The position numbers were made by a program, and so were the translations under genes. The notes under the pieces were generated by a model. The model was not told where the DNA came from and searched no databases. It saw only the letters and a list, made by a program, of their open reading frames with translations. From the NCBI GenBank assembly GCA_027625915.1, contig JANTQA010000070.1, positions 14,017,001 to 14,081,000 on the forward strand: DNA of 64,000 bases, in the 5' to 3' direction. Below are positions 10,101-22,127 of this stretch, in pieces. This stretch comes from Anaeramoeba flamelloides. Lineage: Eukaryota; Metamonada; Anaeramoebidae. Numbering within the stretch: position 1 is the stretch's first letter; every line of letters begins with the position of its first letter.

Positions 10101-12743
10101 AATATTGACTATTACACGTTATTCTTAAAAATTGAATGGGAATTGTTCATCAATAAACTAATAAAGAAATAAATTTTCAACGATAATAAACTGAAACATA
10201 TTTTGTTTATTGTGGCAAAACATTTTTAAAAATCTGTTAATTTGGAATTGAATGAAGAGTTACTTGTCGGAATTTGAATTTAACAATTTTAAAAAAGTTT
10301 AGATACTCTGTTTTTTTGATCATAAGAGATTTATCCAAAATAGATTTGTTTTGAAAAACTTGAATACCTTGAAATATTACAATTTTTGGAAAAATAATAA
10401 AGGTATTTTATTTTTTTTTGATGGAATAATTTTTTTGGAAAACTACCATTTCAATTTCAAATTCTAAAGGATAAAATGGATATTTAGTTCTGAGTGAGAC
10501 TGGAAAACAGTATTTAATTATTGCTTTTTTTTGAAGTAAAATTTTCTTTTCAAAAATAAAATCTTTAATAGACATCGGGGATTTGGTACTCATTTTCATT
10601 AATGAGATTTACTTTTTGAGATTATTTATTACCAAGTTGATTTCAAAAATTACAAATACATGGATCTGGAAAGAAAACCATTTGTAGCTTGAATGTTTGG
10701 TCGTGGTTAGATTTTATCTTTTTTTGGTTGAAGAAAATAACAAAAAAGAGAAATTTCTTTTCTTAACTCATAGAAAGAATAGTTTAATTTCAATTTTGGT
10801 TTAAAAATCGTTTTGTTTTGGTAGTGTGTTCCACTCGGTACAAAAAAAAAGGAGTTGTATTTTTTCATGAAAAAAATTCAAATGAAATTTCAATTTTTAC
10901 GAATAAATAAAATGGTTTTCTTCAGTTATTTGAATTTCTGATAAAAAACAAGTAGATCCTCACTCTTTGAACTGATCTTTAAATTAATTTGATTTTAGTA
11001 ACTCAAAAATATAGAAAACGTTTGGAAATATTTTTATTTTTTTTAAATTTTTAGCAAAAGATTATGGGGGTTTGTTGAACCAAAATAGTGAATCAAGAGT
11101 TGGTTTTAACAATGTTATAATCAAATTTAGATGTTTATATTCATTAAAATTCTTAAAAAAAAAACATCGTCCCCGTATATTAAGATTCAAATACTTCTGA
11201 TGACTTTATCTTTTCTAGATACTCTTTGAATTTTTTTTCAAATTTAGTCACGAATTTAGTCACGAAAGAAGTCTCAAATTTAGTCACGAAAGAAGTCTCA
11301 AATTTAGTCACTTCAAAATTCTCTCTTTAACAGATTGTATAGTTCCCTAACCAACCCATCTCAATAAATCCTGATCCCCATATATTAAGACATATATTAA
11401 TTGAAAAATGGCAGTTATTTCGTTAACAGTTGAGAGAAAAATGTTGAACACGGAAAAATGGTTGGTCACAATTTTTAATTGGGAACCTTAGTAAAATTGA
11501 AAATCAAATCCTATTGATAACAAGGTGAATTTTATATAAATGCAGGTTTAAATGTGTTACAAGTTCATTAATCTGTGGTTTGTGTAGAATACTCATTTGA
11601 GTGGTTGATAACTAAAGTAGATCATGCTATTTTAACAAAAATCCTAGTTTTAGTAAAGTTTACTATTAATTCTGAAAATGGTAATTTTTAAACTTGCTTT
11701 AGATGATAAGAGATAAGCTTTTGAAAGAGTAGAATTACATTAATCGTTATTCGAATAAGTAGATTATTGTTATTTTCTTGAGTTATTTCACAAACAAAAG
11801 AAATTAAAAATCATTTTCAGTAAGGTTCCCTATTAAAATTGCGGTCCAACTATTTTTCTCTGTCCAACATTTTTCTCTCAACAGTAATATTATAATTAGT
11901 TTAAAATCACAAACCATTTGATTAGCAAGAAAATAAGTGTGTTTTTTTTGTCCTCTGTACTTGATTTTATTCAAATAAATAATGAAAAACCAACTCTGTT
12001 ATTTTATTTTTTTTTTTCTGTTGTTATTTAGATTTGTTTTGGACACTTATGAAATTTCCTGAAAAATAAATGGTTATTGGTATACCCTCAAAAAAAAAAT
12101 GTTTTGGGATTAAAACAAATATTTGTTCTTTTGGCAAAGCACAGACAATAAAATGCTAAAAAAAAAATTAATTAAAAAAATTAATAAGAATAAAAATGAA
12201 AAGTCAAAAAAAAGTTTTACTTACAAATTTCGTTTTATTTTGAAAAATAATGTTGATTGTTTGTTCTAAATTAATGCCAAAATATTTTGAATAACGATCT
12301 TTATAATTTGATCGAGATCGTGAGTGTTGAACAATTGAATCAATTACGTACAAAACAACAAGATACTTTTCAATTTCAGTTTTGTTCAGAAATAATTCAA
12401 TTGTTTTGACAACATATTTATAAAACTTTTAATCGGTTTGGTAAATTCAAACAAAAATTACAAGAAACAGAATTTCAATTCAAATCATCAAAAAGAAAAA
12501 AATTGTTTTTTTGTTTATTTGTTTTGTTGGGAGAAAGCCAAAGGATTTTTTGAGTAAGGTTCTTAAAAATTTTTTAATTGAATAAATATGGAATTTAAAA
12601 AAAGATTTGCTTACTTCTTCGTTTTTTATCGCGTACTTTGCAATACCATTAATAAGTCTAGAGGATGGTTGTTCAGGATCAATCTTCTCAAGTTGCTCTA
12701 AGATCCAAATAGATCCAGTCCATTTGAACAAATCAAATTCCAT
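4191..12743 (-). CDS. SCAF4/SCAF8/Nrd1-like CTD-interacting factor (CID + RRM)
   Basis: Predicted 958-residue nuclear protein that should bind the phosphorylated RNA polymerase II tail and act in transcription termination or 3'-end choice. I join three coding exons: 12743-12615, 12425-12225 and 6737-4191. All junctions are phase 0. Donors are GTAAGC and GTAAGT; acceptors are AAAAG and TTTTAG. The joined N-terminus (residues 1-140) is a CID: QPSSRLINGIAKYAIKNEE, FYKYVV, then LYVIDSIVQHSRS and VLTLWKKKNIF, which line up in order with human SCAF8. FDYGED near 217-222 recalls FDFGED of SCAF8. One RRM lies at about 546-620 (RNP2 LYLGNL, RNP1-like NIAFLTF). The tail is Gln/Asn-rich, with a 12-residue repeat of the type ESFHxxDQxYKK. 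The start at 12743 is chosen because it gives a complete CID; an upstream leader exon cannot be excluded. Confidence 0.86.
6846..7396. repeat. Modular hairpin repeat, copy B, inside intron
   Basis: Starts with tags AAGTGCCGTCAAGTGTC and CAAGTGTCGTAGAGG. It then has a cassette with arms reading TCTGTGAAGTGTTCTAGG and CCTAGAACACTTCACA, a CTTTTCC..GGAAAAG-type cassette, an AAATGTAAAG cassette, and spacers CCTAACGG and GCTAACGGCG. A second tag block (GCCGTGGAGTGCCGTGGAG) lies near 7050-7076. Same parts as copy A in a different order. Confidence 0.83.
9551..9725. mobile_element. Short inverted-repeat element (TACTGGTATT family), copy 1
   Basis: About 175 bases with terminal inverted repeats TACTGGTATT / AATACCAGTA and subterminal GTGAAAATT..AATTTTCAC pairing. 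Related copies lie at 17644-17812 and 26198-26364. No coding capacity, so a MITE-like non-autonomous element is the likely identity. Confidence 0.7.
11241..11310. repeat. 24-base direct tandem repeat
   Basis: The unit AATTTAGTCACG + AAAGAAGTCTCA occurs twice in full, preceded by one half unit and followed by another AATTTAGTCAC. The surrounding sequence (11190-11340) is repeated once more near 16475-16575, where the tandem expansion is absent. Confidence 0.8.
11427..11884. mobile_element. MITE, GGGAACCTTA family, copy 1 (about 75-base TIRs)
   Basis: Left arm begins GTTGAGAGAAAAATGTTG and runs to TTTTTAATTGGGAACCTTA; the right arm near 11815-11882 is its imperfect reverse complement. Relatives at 16833-17250 and 47835-48258 share the inner TIR motif TTTTTAATTGGGAA. 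No ORF inside. It lies in the large intron of the SCAF-like gene. Confidence 0.75.
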
Positions 12744-13131
12744 TTGACTTTGAAAGCTTTTAACAAAATTGTTTTCAAAAGAAACAAATGCTTTTTGGGA
12801 AAGACTAAAAAAAGTCTGAAGTAAATTTTTAAAAAAAATGATAAATTCACTTGGAATCGAAAATCTACTGGTAAGTTGTTGGTTTTTCTTATTCTTCTTA
12901 GAACTCCATCAACACTAGTTAAAGAATCCTGATATTCTTGTTTTTTTTTCACCATTTTTTTAAATAATTAAGTGAAGAGCAACATAACAAAACATGGTTA
13001 GAAAGTAAATAATGTAAGGTTTTGTAAAAAAGTAGCTTGGTTCATTTTAAGGTAGTAAGTACATTGAACTAATATTAAATATTTTAATTGGAGAACCTTA
13101 GAGTGATTAAAATAATGCTGTAAAGCAACTT

Positions 13132-13389
13132 AACTGTTATTTTCCAATTAATACATGAAAATTTTTATTTCAAATTCCAAAATGAATAGCAATTATTACT
13201 GCTACAATCAAATTACCAGAGTAAACATTTTGTCTTAGAGTTAACCCAGGAAGTTTAATTTATTGTATAAAAATATCATTTCTAAACGATGTTGTAAAGA
13301 TCTTTGGTTTTAGTTTCAACTTATAAACCAGAAAAATATTTTGGAATGTGAACTAAAAATTTTCATTTTTTAATTGGAAAATAACAGTA
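13132..13389. mobile_element. Inverted-repeat element, about 260 bases
   Basis: Arms of about 50 bases, starting ACTGTTATTTTCCAATTAA on both ends (right arm read in reverse complement) and followed by ATGAAAATTTTTA. A degraded relative of the right half is seen around 27090-27240. No ORF. Confidence 0.65.
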
Positions 13390-14844
13390 ATCAGTGTTTA
13401 AGGGTCTATTCATTTACCATGAATTTACTCCATACTCAAGAGGTGACTTGGAGACCCAAAAAAAGGGTATTCCGAAATAACCCTTCTTTTGGTTGACAAA
13501 ATTCATATAACAAAAAAAAAAAGTTCATTAGATCATCTTTGGAAAAAAATTCAACGAATAAAAATAAGTTTTAAAGAGAGTTCTCAATTTCAAAAAATCA
13601 CAATTTAAGAAAAAATAATTCATCTTTTCTCATTTTATATTTCCAAATGGTTAAATTTCTTTAATTTTAAACAAATTTCGTTCATGAATTATACAATCAA
13701 TTTAATTCGATTTAATCTGATTTGTGGTTCTTTTGTAACCCTCTAAATTTGATCAAGTAATGATTTCTAATATTCTTACGATAAAAATAACTTATCTTTA
13801 AAATGAAAAAAAATGAAAAAAAAAATCACCAAGATCTCAAAAAGCACCAAAGAGTGACAGTTCAAAACTGACACAGTTGTTTTCAAAATTGTAATTTGAA
13901 CCATTCTAATTTGAAATTAAGTGTCTCTCTTTGGCGCTTTTTTCTAAAAATGTCCTCATCTTTAGTTGTTGATTTTTGGAGATCGATTGTACACCATAAG
14001 TTGATTGGTTTTTAATTGGTGTTATGTCCTCAAAAAATTACTAAAAAGTTTTTTTCCATTTCAGAAAAAAAAATTTCATCTTCATTACTCGGCCCTTAAC
14101 TTGGAAATATAAAAAAAAAATTCTCACCCCATTAGCTTTTATTCAATCTAAGTTTTCCAATAAACACACAACCAAAATCTTGTATACCTTAAAAATTTAA
14201 TTCAGCTGTTTTTTATTCTTCTTGTTTTAAGGCAACACCCAATTCACTATTCAATAGTATACCTAAGTTCGAATCAATTTTGAAGGTAAACTTCTTGATT
14301 TTTTTGTCAATTTTTTTTTAAAAATAAATCCCATAGTGTTATTGTATTATTAAATTTATTTTTATATGTTTTTACTCTCATTTTTGTTTATTATTTTATC
14401 TTCTAACTCTATTTAAACTAGATTTAAATTAAGATTGACCAATTCCAAGTTCAAGTGTGTGTTATGTTATATTTATCTAATCTTTGTTAAATTGACATAT
14501 GATTATTTTTATATGTAGGTAATATTACATTGAGTTTTTAAAACAAGTTAAAATTATGTAAAAGAATTTATTAAAAGTGGTTTTATCAGGTTTTATTAAA
14601 TATTTTTCTCAAAATAAATTTACATTGATTAGATCATGAATCATTATTTTGAAGTTTTGATTAAAATTCGATTTGTTTTTTTTTTTTCTTTTTCTTTTAT
14701 TTTCAAGTTAGTAAATTTGAAAAAAAAAAAAAATTAGAAAACAACAATAACTACATTGATAAACTTGAGATAGGTGTTATCTTATAAAAAATATGTATTT
14801 TAATATAATGTCATTTTAAAAATTTTTTTCTAAAAAATTCAATT

Positions 14845-15284
14845 ACAGTCTTTCCAAGTCTACCATAAAATTATAAATAAAACACAATTGATTTTTCTAT
14901 TCTTATTTTCTATTTTCAAAAAATTTGGAAATAATAGCTATTATTCAAAAAAAATTTCAATAAATGAGCTATTATTTAAATTTTGAAACATCAAAAAAAA
15001 ATTTTGAAGATTCTTGAAGCACTAAAAATATTGTTCAAAAAAGGTAAATTTTTGAAGATCAGTCAATATTGATATTTTTTTGGGCTCTTTTGGACCAATA
15101 ATTTTAAAGTTTTAAGTGATCTTGAATTTTTTTTTTGATGTTTCAAAATTTAAATAATAGCTCATTTATTGAAATTTTTTTTGAATAATAGCTATTATTT
15201 CCAAATTTTTTGAAAATAGAAAATAAGAATAGAAAAATCAATTGTGTTTTATTTATAATTTTATGGTAGCCTTGGAACGGCTGT
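14845..15284. mobile_element. Foldback element with about 170-base near-perfect arms
   Basis: The left arm (ACAGTCTTTCCAAGTCTACC at its end) and the right arm (read in reverse, ACAGCCGTTCCAAGGCTACC) stay almost identical for about 170 bases, around a roughly 100-base centre. The ends resemble those of the 1.8 kb element at 28982-30789 (CCGTTCCAGCCCTAC). High arm identity suggests a young insertion or ongoing arm correction. Confidence 0.8.
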
Positions 15285-16832
15285 ATAAAAAATTATAAAA
15301 ACAAATTTCAATAATTTTGATTTACTTTTTTTAAGTTTTTGATTTTATTTAATTTTATTTTCTAAAATAATCTGTTTTTTATATGTTTATCATACTTTAA
15401 AAGTGATTTTTTATTGGTATTTAGAAATTAATTGTTCCTGAATACTAAAATATTTTTGATTTTTTTCAATATATTATTTGATCTGGATCACAATTTAGGA
15501 AATAGAGTTTTATTTCAGAATCCAATTACCCTATTCAAAATTAATTTAATATAATTCTTAATTTTTTTTTTACAATAATTAATCTTTTTTTATTTTTTTT
15601 TATTATTTACTATAATTCTTCTAATAAAGCAATAGTTTTAATTTAGTCAAAAACAGTATGTTTAGTTATTTCTTATTTGATTATATTTTGTTCCTTTAAA
15701 GAGAAGAAATAATGTTAATAAATGAATATTGGGTTATAAATATTCTTTCAATGGATTATGAGCTGTGTTTACTCATTTTGAATTTTATTTATTTATTTAT
15801 ATACATTTCATTTGATTTCAAAAAAATAATCACTTTAAAATGTTCGTTGTGTACCAAAGTTTAGTAAACTTTTTATCAATTGATTGATTAAATTGTGATA
15901 AAATGGTTAATTTTGGATTTTGTTTCAATTTTTGGTCTTTTATTAATCAATTAAATCCAATATCCAATATATTATTTATCTAAAATAAAAAATAAATTTT
16001 GAAATTATTTATAATGAAAAATTTTTTTAAAATGTTCTTCTAAAATTTATTTTTTACTTTTTTATCCATAAAATCGTACTTTTCGTTTGAGTTTGAAACG
16101 ATAAAATCGGATGAAAGTTTTCTTTCTCTTTCTAAACTAAAATCCAAAATTTTCAACACAGCTAAAACAGTTCTAACAATCACAATAATACAATTTCTTT
16201 CGAATTGAAAATAATCTTGATTTTTGTTAAAAAAATTCAAATCATTTTTTCATGTTTCAGTTTTTTGTATTCATTTCATTTTTTGAATTACCGAACCTAT
16301 TTTCGGTTTGATATTTTTTTTTAAAAATTGATATTAGGTTCAAGTTTAGTTGTTCAAAATGGAATAACTCAAACAAAATTAGTTGGTAGTGTCTAAACTT
16401 TTGATTGATCAATATTCCTAAATAGAATTTTTACAAATTCACCAATACATTATTTTTTTGGAAAAATAAATTAAGATTCAAATACTTCCAATGACTGTAT
16501 CTTTTTGGACACTCTTTGAATTAGAAGTCTCAAATTTAATCACTTCAAAATTCTCTCTTTAACAGATTAGATGAGGTTTCATCTAACCCTTAATAATAAA
16601 TCCAATGTATTTTATTGTTTTTCTCTCTCTAAAATTTATAGCACATTCAATAATTTATTCGGATTGATAATTATTTTTTTTTGTTTTGTGAATATTATAA
16701 TTTAAAAACAAGTGTTATCATTTTAATTGGTGGAAAGTTGGATTTTGATATTTCTTCGAGAATTGATTAAATAACATTTTTTTTTTTCAAAATTTGAATT
16801 AATATGTGTTAAAAATTTTGAATTGGAATTTA

Positions 16833-17250
16833 CCGTTATGGAAAAAAAGTGAAACAGGAAAAAAAGTGAAACACAGTTTTTAATTGGGAATATTACTGAA
16901 AATGAAAAGTAAGATCAATTAAAAAAAGAATAAATAAATAAATAAAGATAAAATGAAGTATTAATCACAATAACAGTTTTTTAAATACTATATTTTGGTC
17001 TGAGTTTAATTTGATTGATTAATTATTAAAAATTTGTTCAAAAAATTGACGTTTTTTGAGATCTCCAAAACCACACAAACGATTTCGATAAATCAAGTAG
17101 ATTTAAATTGTATTTGTTGGGTTGGTTGAAAATAATAATAATGGGTTATTATTTGAAGTTAATTGGTTTCTTCTTTTTATTGATTTGACTTTCCATTTTC
17201 CATCAGGTTCCCAATTAAAAACCGTGTTTCACATTTTTTCCACAACAGTT
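16833..17250. mobile_element. MITE, GGGAACCTTA family, copy 2
   Basis: The left TIR includes GTGAAACACAGTTTTTAATT; the right includes AATTAAAAACCGTGTTTCAC. The whole length is homologous to 47835-48258, including the internal GAGATCTCCAAAA stretch. No ORF. Confidence 0.75.
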
Positions 17251-17424
17251 ACATTATAAATCAGAAAATAAACTCATTTTATTATTTTCTATTTTTTTTT
17301 TTTTTATCATTAATTTCAAATTATAAATAGAAATTGATCAAGTGATTACAAAGTTATATTTTTTGGTTTGTTTTTCTATTTGTAGGTTTTAATGATATTA
17401 ACAATTCAAAAGGGAAGGAAATTA

Positions 17425-17620
17425 CAGTCAGTTCCACTTTTAAAGCACAAACTTTAAACGAAATTTAAGTCACAAAAAAAAATCACAAATTAAGGCACAA
17501 AATTCAGATTTAGTAAAATAAATTGTAAATTAAAATATTCTAACTTTAGTGCCTTAATTTTAGCTTTTTTTATGCCTTAAATTTCGTTGAAAGTTTGTGC
17601 CTTAAAAGTGGATCTGAATG
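17425..17620. mobile_element. MITE, AAGGCACAAA family, copy 1
   Basis: Ends CAGTTCCACTTTTAAAGCAC and, in reverse, CAGATCCACTTTTAAGGCAC. Arms continue through AAACGAAATTTAAG. Copies at 26717-26911 and a degraded one near 62800-62932. About 195 bases, non-coding. Confidence 0.75.
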
Positions 17621-17643
17621 TATAAAAAAAAATAAAAAAAGTC

Positions 17644-17812
17644 TCCTGGTATTTGAATTCTAAATGAGTATAAATTTTCACCTCCTTTGCCATATTTTTC
17701 TTGACTATTTTGAGTACTCAAAGAAGTAAGTTGTAATTTGTGTCTGATATTGGAAAATAGATATGAAAAACAAGTGAAAATTTTTCTCTTTTTCTATTCA
17801 AATACCAGTAGA
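17644..17812. mobile_element. Short inverted-repeat element (TACTGGTATT family), copy 2
   Basis: CCTGGTATTTGAATTC at the left and TTCAAATACCAGTAGA at the right, with subterminal inverted blocks AAATTTTCAC / GTGAAAATTT. Non-coding. It sits about 25 bases from the AAGGCACAAA element to its left. Confidence 0.7.
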
Positions 17813-18356
17813 TGTAATTTATCAATAGAAATTTGCTTGTCAATAAAAATATAATGAATTAAAGTTATGGTTTATACCAAAAATTTGGTTTGCCATCATA
17901 AAGGCTTTAATGTTCATGTATTTTGGTTTCTTTTCCAATAAAAAGGTACAAAATTTTTCAAAAATTTATACAAACATCCATCGAAAAGTCCAATTATCCC
18001 CTTAAGTTTTTCACCAAAAATAAAAAAATAAAAAAACTAGAATCCATTTAACAAAAATTATTGGTACTTAAATAGTATATTTTGATTCTGTAAAAAGTTT
18101 ACACACAGTAAAATACTTTTTCAGTTTTCTAAACAAACAATGAACAAAATAATTTCTAAAAATCTTTTGTAAAAGCAATTAATCTTTTATTCTAACCATT
18201 CTCATACTGAAGACAAAAATATGTATTTTTAAGTTCTCCAATTATAAAATTCACTTTCTGTTTACTCTTTTTCTTTTTTTGACCATTTTCATTTTTTTTT
18301 TTTTTTTTCTCACAACAATCTTAAAGAATCGATCTTTAATCCCAAGCAATTATCAA

Positions 18357-19371
18357 ATGTCAAACCTTAATTTTAATGACGACTCTGGAGATGATAGCGA
18401 TCTCCAACTCCAAAGAAGCACACCACACAAAGGACAAACTATTGTGATCCCAACTTCAGATGTCACATTCCCAGAAACCTACGAGATGGCAATTGTAAGC
18501 GTCCCATCTAAGGTCTGTAACCCAGGCCCAATCGGTTTATTTTCTCTGTGTATTGGATGTTGTGTTTTAATTGGTGCTGATATGGGCTGGACAAGTTCAA
18601 CCGTTCTTGCAAGAGCACCTTGGTTATTTTGGATTCCAGGTGTTGCACAAATCGTCGCCGGTGTTTTAGAACTTTTTGCTAATAATGTTTTTGGTTCTTT
18701 TGCCTTTGTTGTACGTCTTTTTTTTTTTTTTTTCTTATTTTCTTCTTTTTTTTTATTTTTTTTATTTTTTTTTGATTTTCAAATTTCTCTCTCTATTTTC
18801 TTTTTCAAGCACAAATTCTAAAACAAAAGTGTTATTTTTTTCTTGGTTTTCATCTCCTTTTTCTTTTTTTATCCTTTTCGATTTTATTTTATTTATTTAT
18901 TTTTTTTTTTTTTTTTCTCCTTTTTCATTTTCCTTTTCAAAACAAAAAAAATAGATTTATGGTGGTCTTTGGTGTGGTCTTTCCTGGACTTATGTTCACC
19001 TTGCTTATGTAGACATGGACGATTCACATGAAGAGCTTAAACATTTTGGTTGGATCTGTGTTGGATTTTTGATTTTTTCATTGATCCTTCTTCTTGCGAG
19101 TTTGCAACTAAACAAAACCTTCCCACTTATTTTAGTTTCGATCTCGATTGCACTTATTTCTTTGATTTTCCATGTCTTTTTCGGAACTTCGTCAATCCCA
19201 ACAGGACTTTTCCTTTTGTTTGTTGCCATTTTTGCTTATTACACCGCATACGCAATTATACTCAATACATATTTCCAAAAACAAGTTTTAAATGTAGGCA
19301 AGCCTTTATATTCTTGGGCTGACAAGCTTCAAAAAAAACTCGAAAAAAAACAAGACATGGAAACACTCTAA
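18357..19371 (+). CDS. GPR1/FUN34/YaaH family transporter (acetate/succinate type)
   Basis: Six-helix membrane protein of 256 residues, expected to carry acetate or another small carboxylate, or ammonium, across a membrane. Two exons: 18357-18710 and 18955-19371, phase 0, with a 244-base T-rich intron (GTACGT..ATAG). The joined sequence has the family signature NPGPIGLF at residues 55-62 (family NPAPLGL). FANNVFGSFAFV then runs directly into IYGGLWCGLSW across the splice, matching the conserved FG..F..YG.FW block. I start at MSNLNFND; a longer in-frame start at 18279 would add a Phe-rich stretch that looks like a translated T-run. The C-terminus is a short Lys-rich cytosolic tail. In an anaerobic protist acetate export would be a natural role, but substrate cannot be read from sequence. 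Confidence 0.9.
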
Positions 19372-19374
19372 GTA

Positions 19375-22127
19375 TTTTTTACAAAAAACCCCAAATCAAT
19401 TTTTTTTTATTTTTTTTTTTTTAATCAAATTCTCTTTCTTTTATTTTTAATTTTTCCTCTCTTACTTTAAATCTGAGATTCGGAAAAAATTATGGATCGT
19501 AAACTAAAATTTTATTAGGATTTTTTTTTTTATTCTTTTTTTTTATTTATTCCTTTTTTAAGGGACTAATCTCGATTAAATTTTTTTGCCTAAATTTAAT
19601 ATAGATTTTGAAAATTTTTTGCCAATTACTTAGATTTGAAAAACCCTGTTTATTTTCAATATTAAACTTATTACTAGATTAGGAATCCTTATTTAGAAAT
19701 TGGTCAAAAAAAAATAATATAGACTAGTCCCTGAACTTATTAGCTTTTTTTTTGAACACCACAATTCTTTTAATAATTGTTTTAAGATATATTTTTGCTG
19801 ACTTGAAGCAATTTATTTCTTTAGAATTTTCCTGATTTCGATTTACAGAAATTAATAGAATTGTAAACGACACAAAAAACAATAACAACAGGACCATTTA
19901 AAACAAACAAGAGTAATTAAGAAATGAATATTATATCCAAAATTTACCTCTTATTTGAAATCAATAAAATTAAAAATATCTAAAGTTCATGGTGACGATA
20001 AAGTGGCTGTTAGTCTCTGAATTATAATCACAAAGTACTCAAATATTATTTCCATTTTAAGAAATTCGTTCCACCCCTGCAGGGTATGTTGATTTACTGA
20101 GTTTTTTTACATTCACCTCTCAAAAAGAATTTTCATTTCGAACAAATTGGACAAAAAAATACTAATTAAAAAAAAAAAACAATTATGAAAAAATATATTT
20201 TTGAATGAAAATTTTAAAAAAAAATGACTTTAAGAGATTTTCAAGTAAAAGTTCAAATTTTAAAACCCTTCAAACTTGTAAAAGTAACTGGAAAAAATAT
20301 TTTACAGTTTAGATTGAGGAATTTTTTTGTCATTATAGATTGCAAAAGTTGAAATTGAAACTCTGAAATATTCAAATTTTGTTTTAGTTATGATCTAAAA
20401 AAGGTAAAATTGTACTAATTGTTGAGGATTATGATAATTTTTTGTAAAATAAATTCTTAGTAGGTATTTTAACTAGGATTAAGTAACTCTTTAAAGGGTG
20501 TTTTCATACAATTTCACCTTAAAAAGCATTCCTTAATTAAAGGTTTTATTTTCTTTCATGAAATGCCGAATTTCGATATTCTCTTTTCTTTTTAAAATCA
20601 ATTTATGTATTTATTTATTAATCATTTCTTTTTACTTTTAGCGGAAAAGAAATGAATTTTCTATTTATAAAAAGAAAATTTAATTATTATTATTAAAGAA
20701 GTGGAAATTGCACCCTAGGTGTCCTTTTACTTAAATTTCTTCGAAGGGAAATACACATAAATTCATAGTATTCAAGTTTATTCTTCAATTATTGATCCGA
20801 AGGAGATATAGAAATTTAAATCTATGTTTAAAAGAAAAACCAAAAAAAATGAATTTAAAAAAAAAAATAATTAAAGTTAAATTTAAAAAGGGATTTAAAA
20901 GGGTTTAAATGAGGAAATGGGCACAAAATCAAAAAAAAAAAAAAATCAATAATATTTTTTTAATTAAGAAAACCCAAAATCCCATTCAGAATACATTTGA
21001 TTATTTTAATTTATTTGATAATTGATGATGAATGTTTAGTTGGGGATCATTATTTTAATTTCTTTTTTTTTCTGATTTGATTTGCTTAAACCTTTGATAT
21101 TTTTTCCTTTGCCTTTTAGTTTTTATTTCCGAGTTGCTCATACTTTCCTGTTTCAGCATAACAGTATTATTAATAATAATAATAATAACCACTTGGTAGT
21201 TTTTTTGTGTAACTCTTCTTCTAAAATAAAGAAATCCATAAAAAAAAAAAATAATAAATCAAAAAAAATAAAAATTAAAACAATATTACAATTAAGAAAA
21301 AACATACTAAATCATAAGTTTTAATACATAAAAAATAGGAAATTTGAATATGAATTCTAAGTTTATATCATCAGATGTAATATATATATATATATATATA
21401 AGTAGACAGATAGATAGATTTATCTATAGATAGAGAACTATTGAATCTATTAAATCTTATATTCTGATATTAAGAAAAATCTATCTTAATCTATTCTGAC
21501 ACTTTTATTGATATACTCTCATTAAGAATTATGGCATTATTCTTATGAACTCATATTAATAAAACTTTAAAGTCCCTGGATTGGGCTTTAAAATTTTAAT
21601 TTTGTAAATTATAGAATTTTTCTGATTGAATAAAAATCAATAAAATATTCAATTACTTTAAATAGTAAGAAAATAGATTTCAAAAAAAAAAAAAAAAACT
21701 CAAAAAATATTTATTATCTTTTTGTGATCAAAAAAAAATAAGATTAAAAAAATAATATGAACCCCTTCAATATAATACAGGAGTTAATAAACAAAAAAAT
21801 ATCTTAGTTTGTAACCAAGTTAAATATTATTAAAAAATCCAGGAAATTTGCAATTATTTCTGTTTTTACTCAATTATATCATGTCATTTGAATTGCCTGG
21901 GTTACTCAAGTGTACCCGGGTCCCTTTCCAAGAGGGGCGCATGATAATAAAATTAAAAGCTTCATTTTTGCTTCATTTTTCAAAAAAGCCTTTTTTCTTT
22001 CATTGGTTGGATGGGATCAAACAAAAAAAAAAGGTTATTTGTGAAAAAGAACATAATTGTAAATAATTTTTTTAGTTCTTTGAAAGATGCAAAACAGTTT
22101 TTAATTTCAAAATAGTCCTCATAAAAC
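19375..22127. other. Intergenic between convergent transporter and GPCR genes
   Basis: Contains one repeat element (20060-20542), a TA dinucleotide run near 21380-21400 followed by GATA-like repeats, and AT-rich simple sequence. A comparatively G+C-rich patch near 21890-21945 (containing TACCCGGGT and GAGGGGCGCATG) has no coding or RNA identity that I can name. Confidence 0.5.
20060..20542. mobile_element. TTAAGGACTACGTT-family element, copy 1 (eroded ends)
   Basis: About 480 bases homologous along its length to 43451-43955 and 48409-48937. Shared blocks include TTTTTGAATGAAAATTTT, AAACTTGTAAAAGTAACT and a final CCTTAAT. The terminal inverted repeat is best preserved in the 48409 copy; here the left end has decayed. 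Non-coding. Confidence 0.7.

Larger units (their letters stand above)
6738..12224 (-). other. 5.5 kb intron inside the CID of the SCAF-like gene
   Basis: Begins GTAAGT and ends TTTTAG on the minus strand, between exons encoding FQNKTKF and RQIVKVLTLW, a continuous CID when joined. It contains a modular hairpin repeat (6846-7396), a short inverted-repeat element (9551-9725), a 24-base tandem repeat (11241-11300) and a terminal-inverted-repeat element (11427-11884). The 7397-9550 and 9726-11240 parts show only low-complexity ORFs. One plus-strand ORF at 8646-8939 (97 codons, Lys/Phe-rich) has no recognised relative and I do not call it a gene. Confidence 0.8.
12744..18356. other. Divergent intergenic region rich in short inverted-repeat elements
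   Basis: Lies between the 5' ends of the SCAF-like gene (minus) and the transporter gene (plus), so both promoters should be at its edges. No core promoter motif can be named with confidence. An ORF at 12955-12868 on the minus strand has ordinary-looking codons and a possible GTGAAT donor, but it does not splice in frame to the CID exon. A 110-base imperfect hairpin with arms AAAAAGCACCAAAGAGTGAC / GTGTCTCTCTTTGGCGC lies at 13838-13946. The other elements are listed separately. Confidence 0.5.

Noticed and set aside
12868-12955. Possible first exon MVKKKQEYQDSLTSVDGVLR of the SCAF-like gene
   Set aside because: Composition is plausible, but with the visible GTGAAT donor the phase does not match any nearby acceptor leading into the CID exon. 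The CID is complete from 12743.
14260-14290. tRNA T-loop-like GTTCGAATCA
   Set aside because: No acceptor stem, D-arm or anticodon stem can be built around it; no tRNA found anywhere in the window.
18279-18356. Upstream start of the transporter at 18279
   Set aside because: Adds a Phe run from a T-tract ahead of the conserved protein; the Met at 18357 gives the usual family length.
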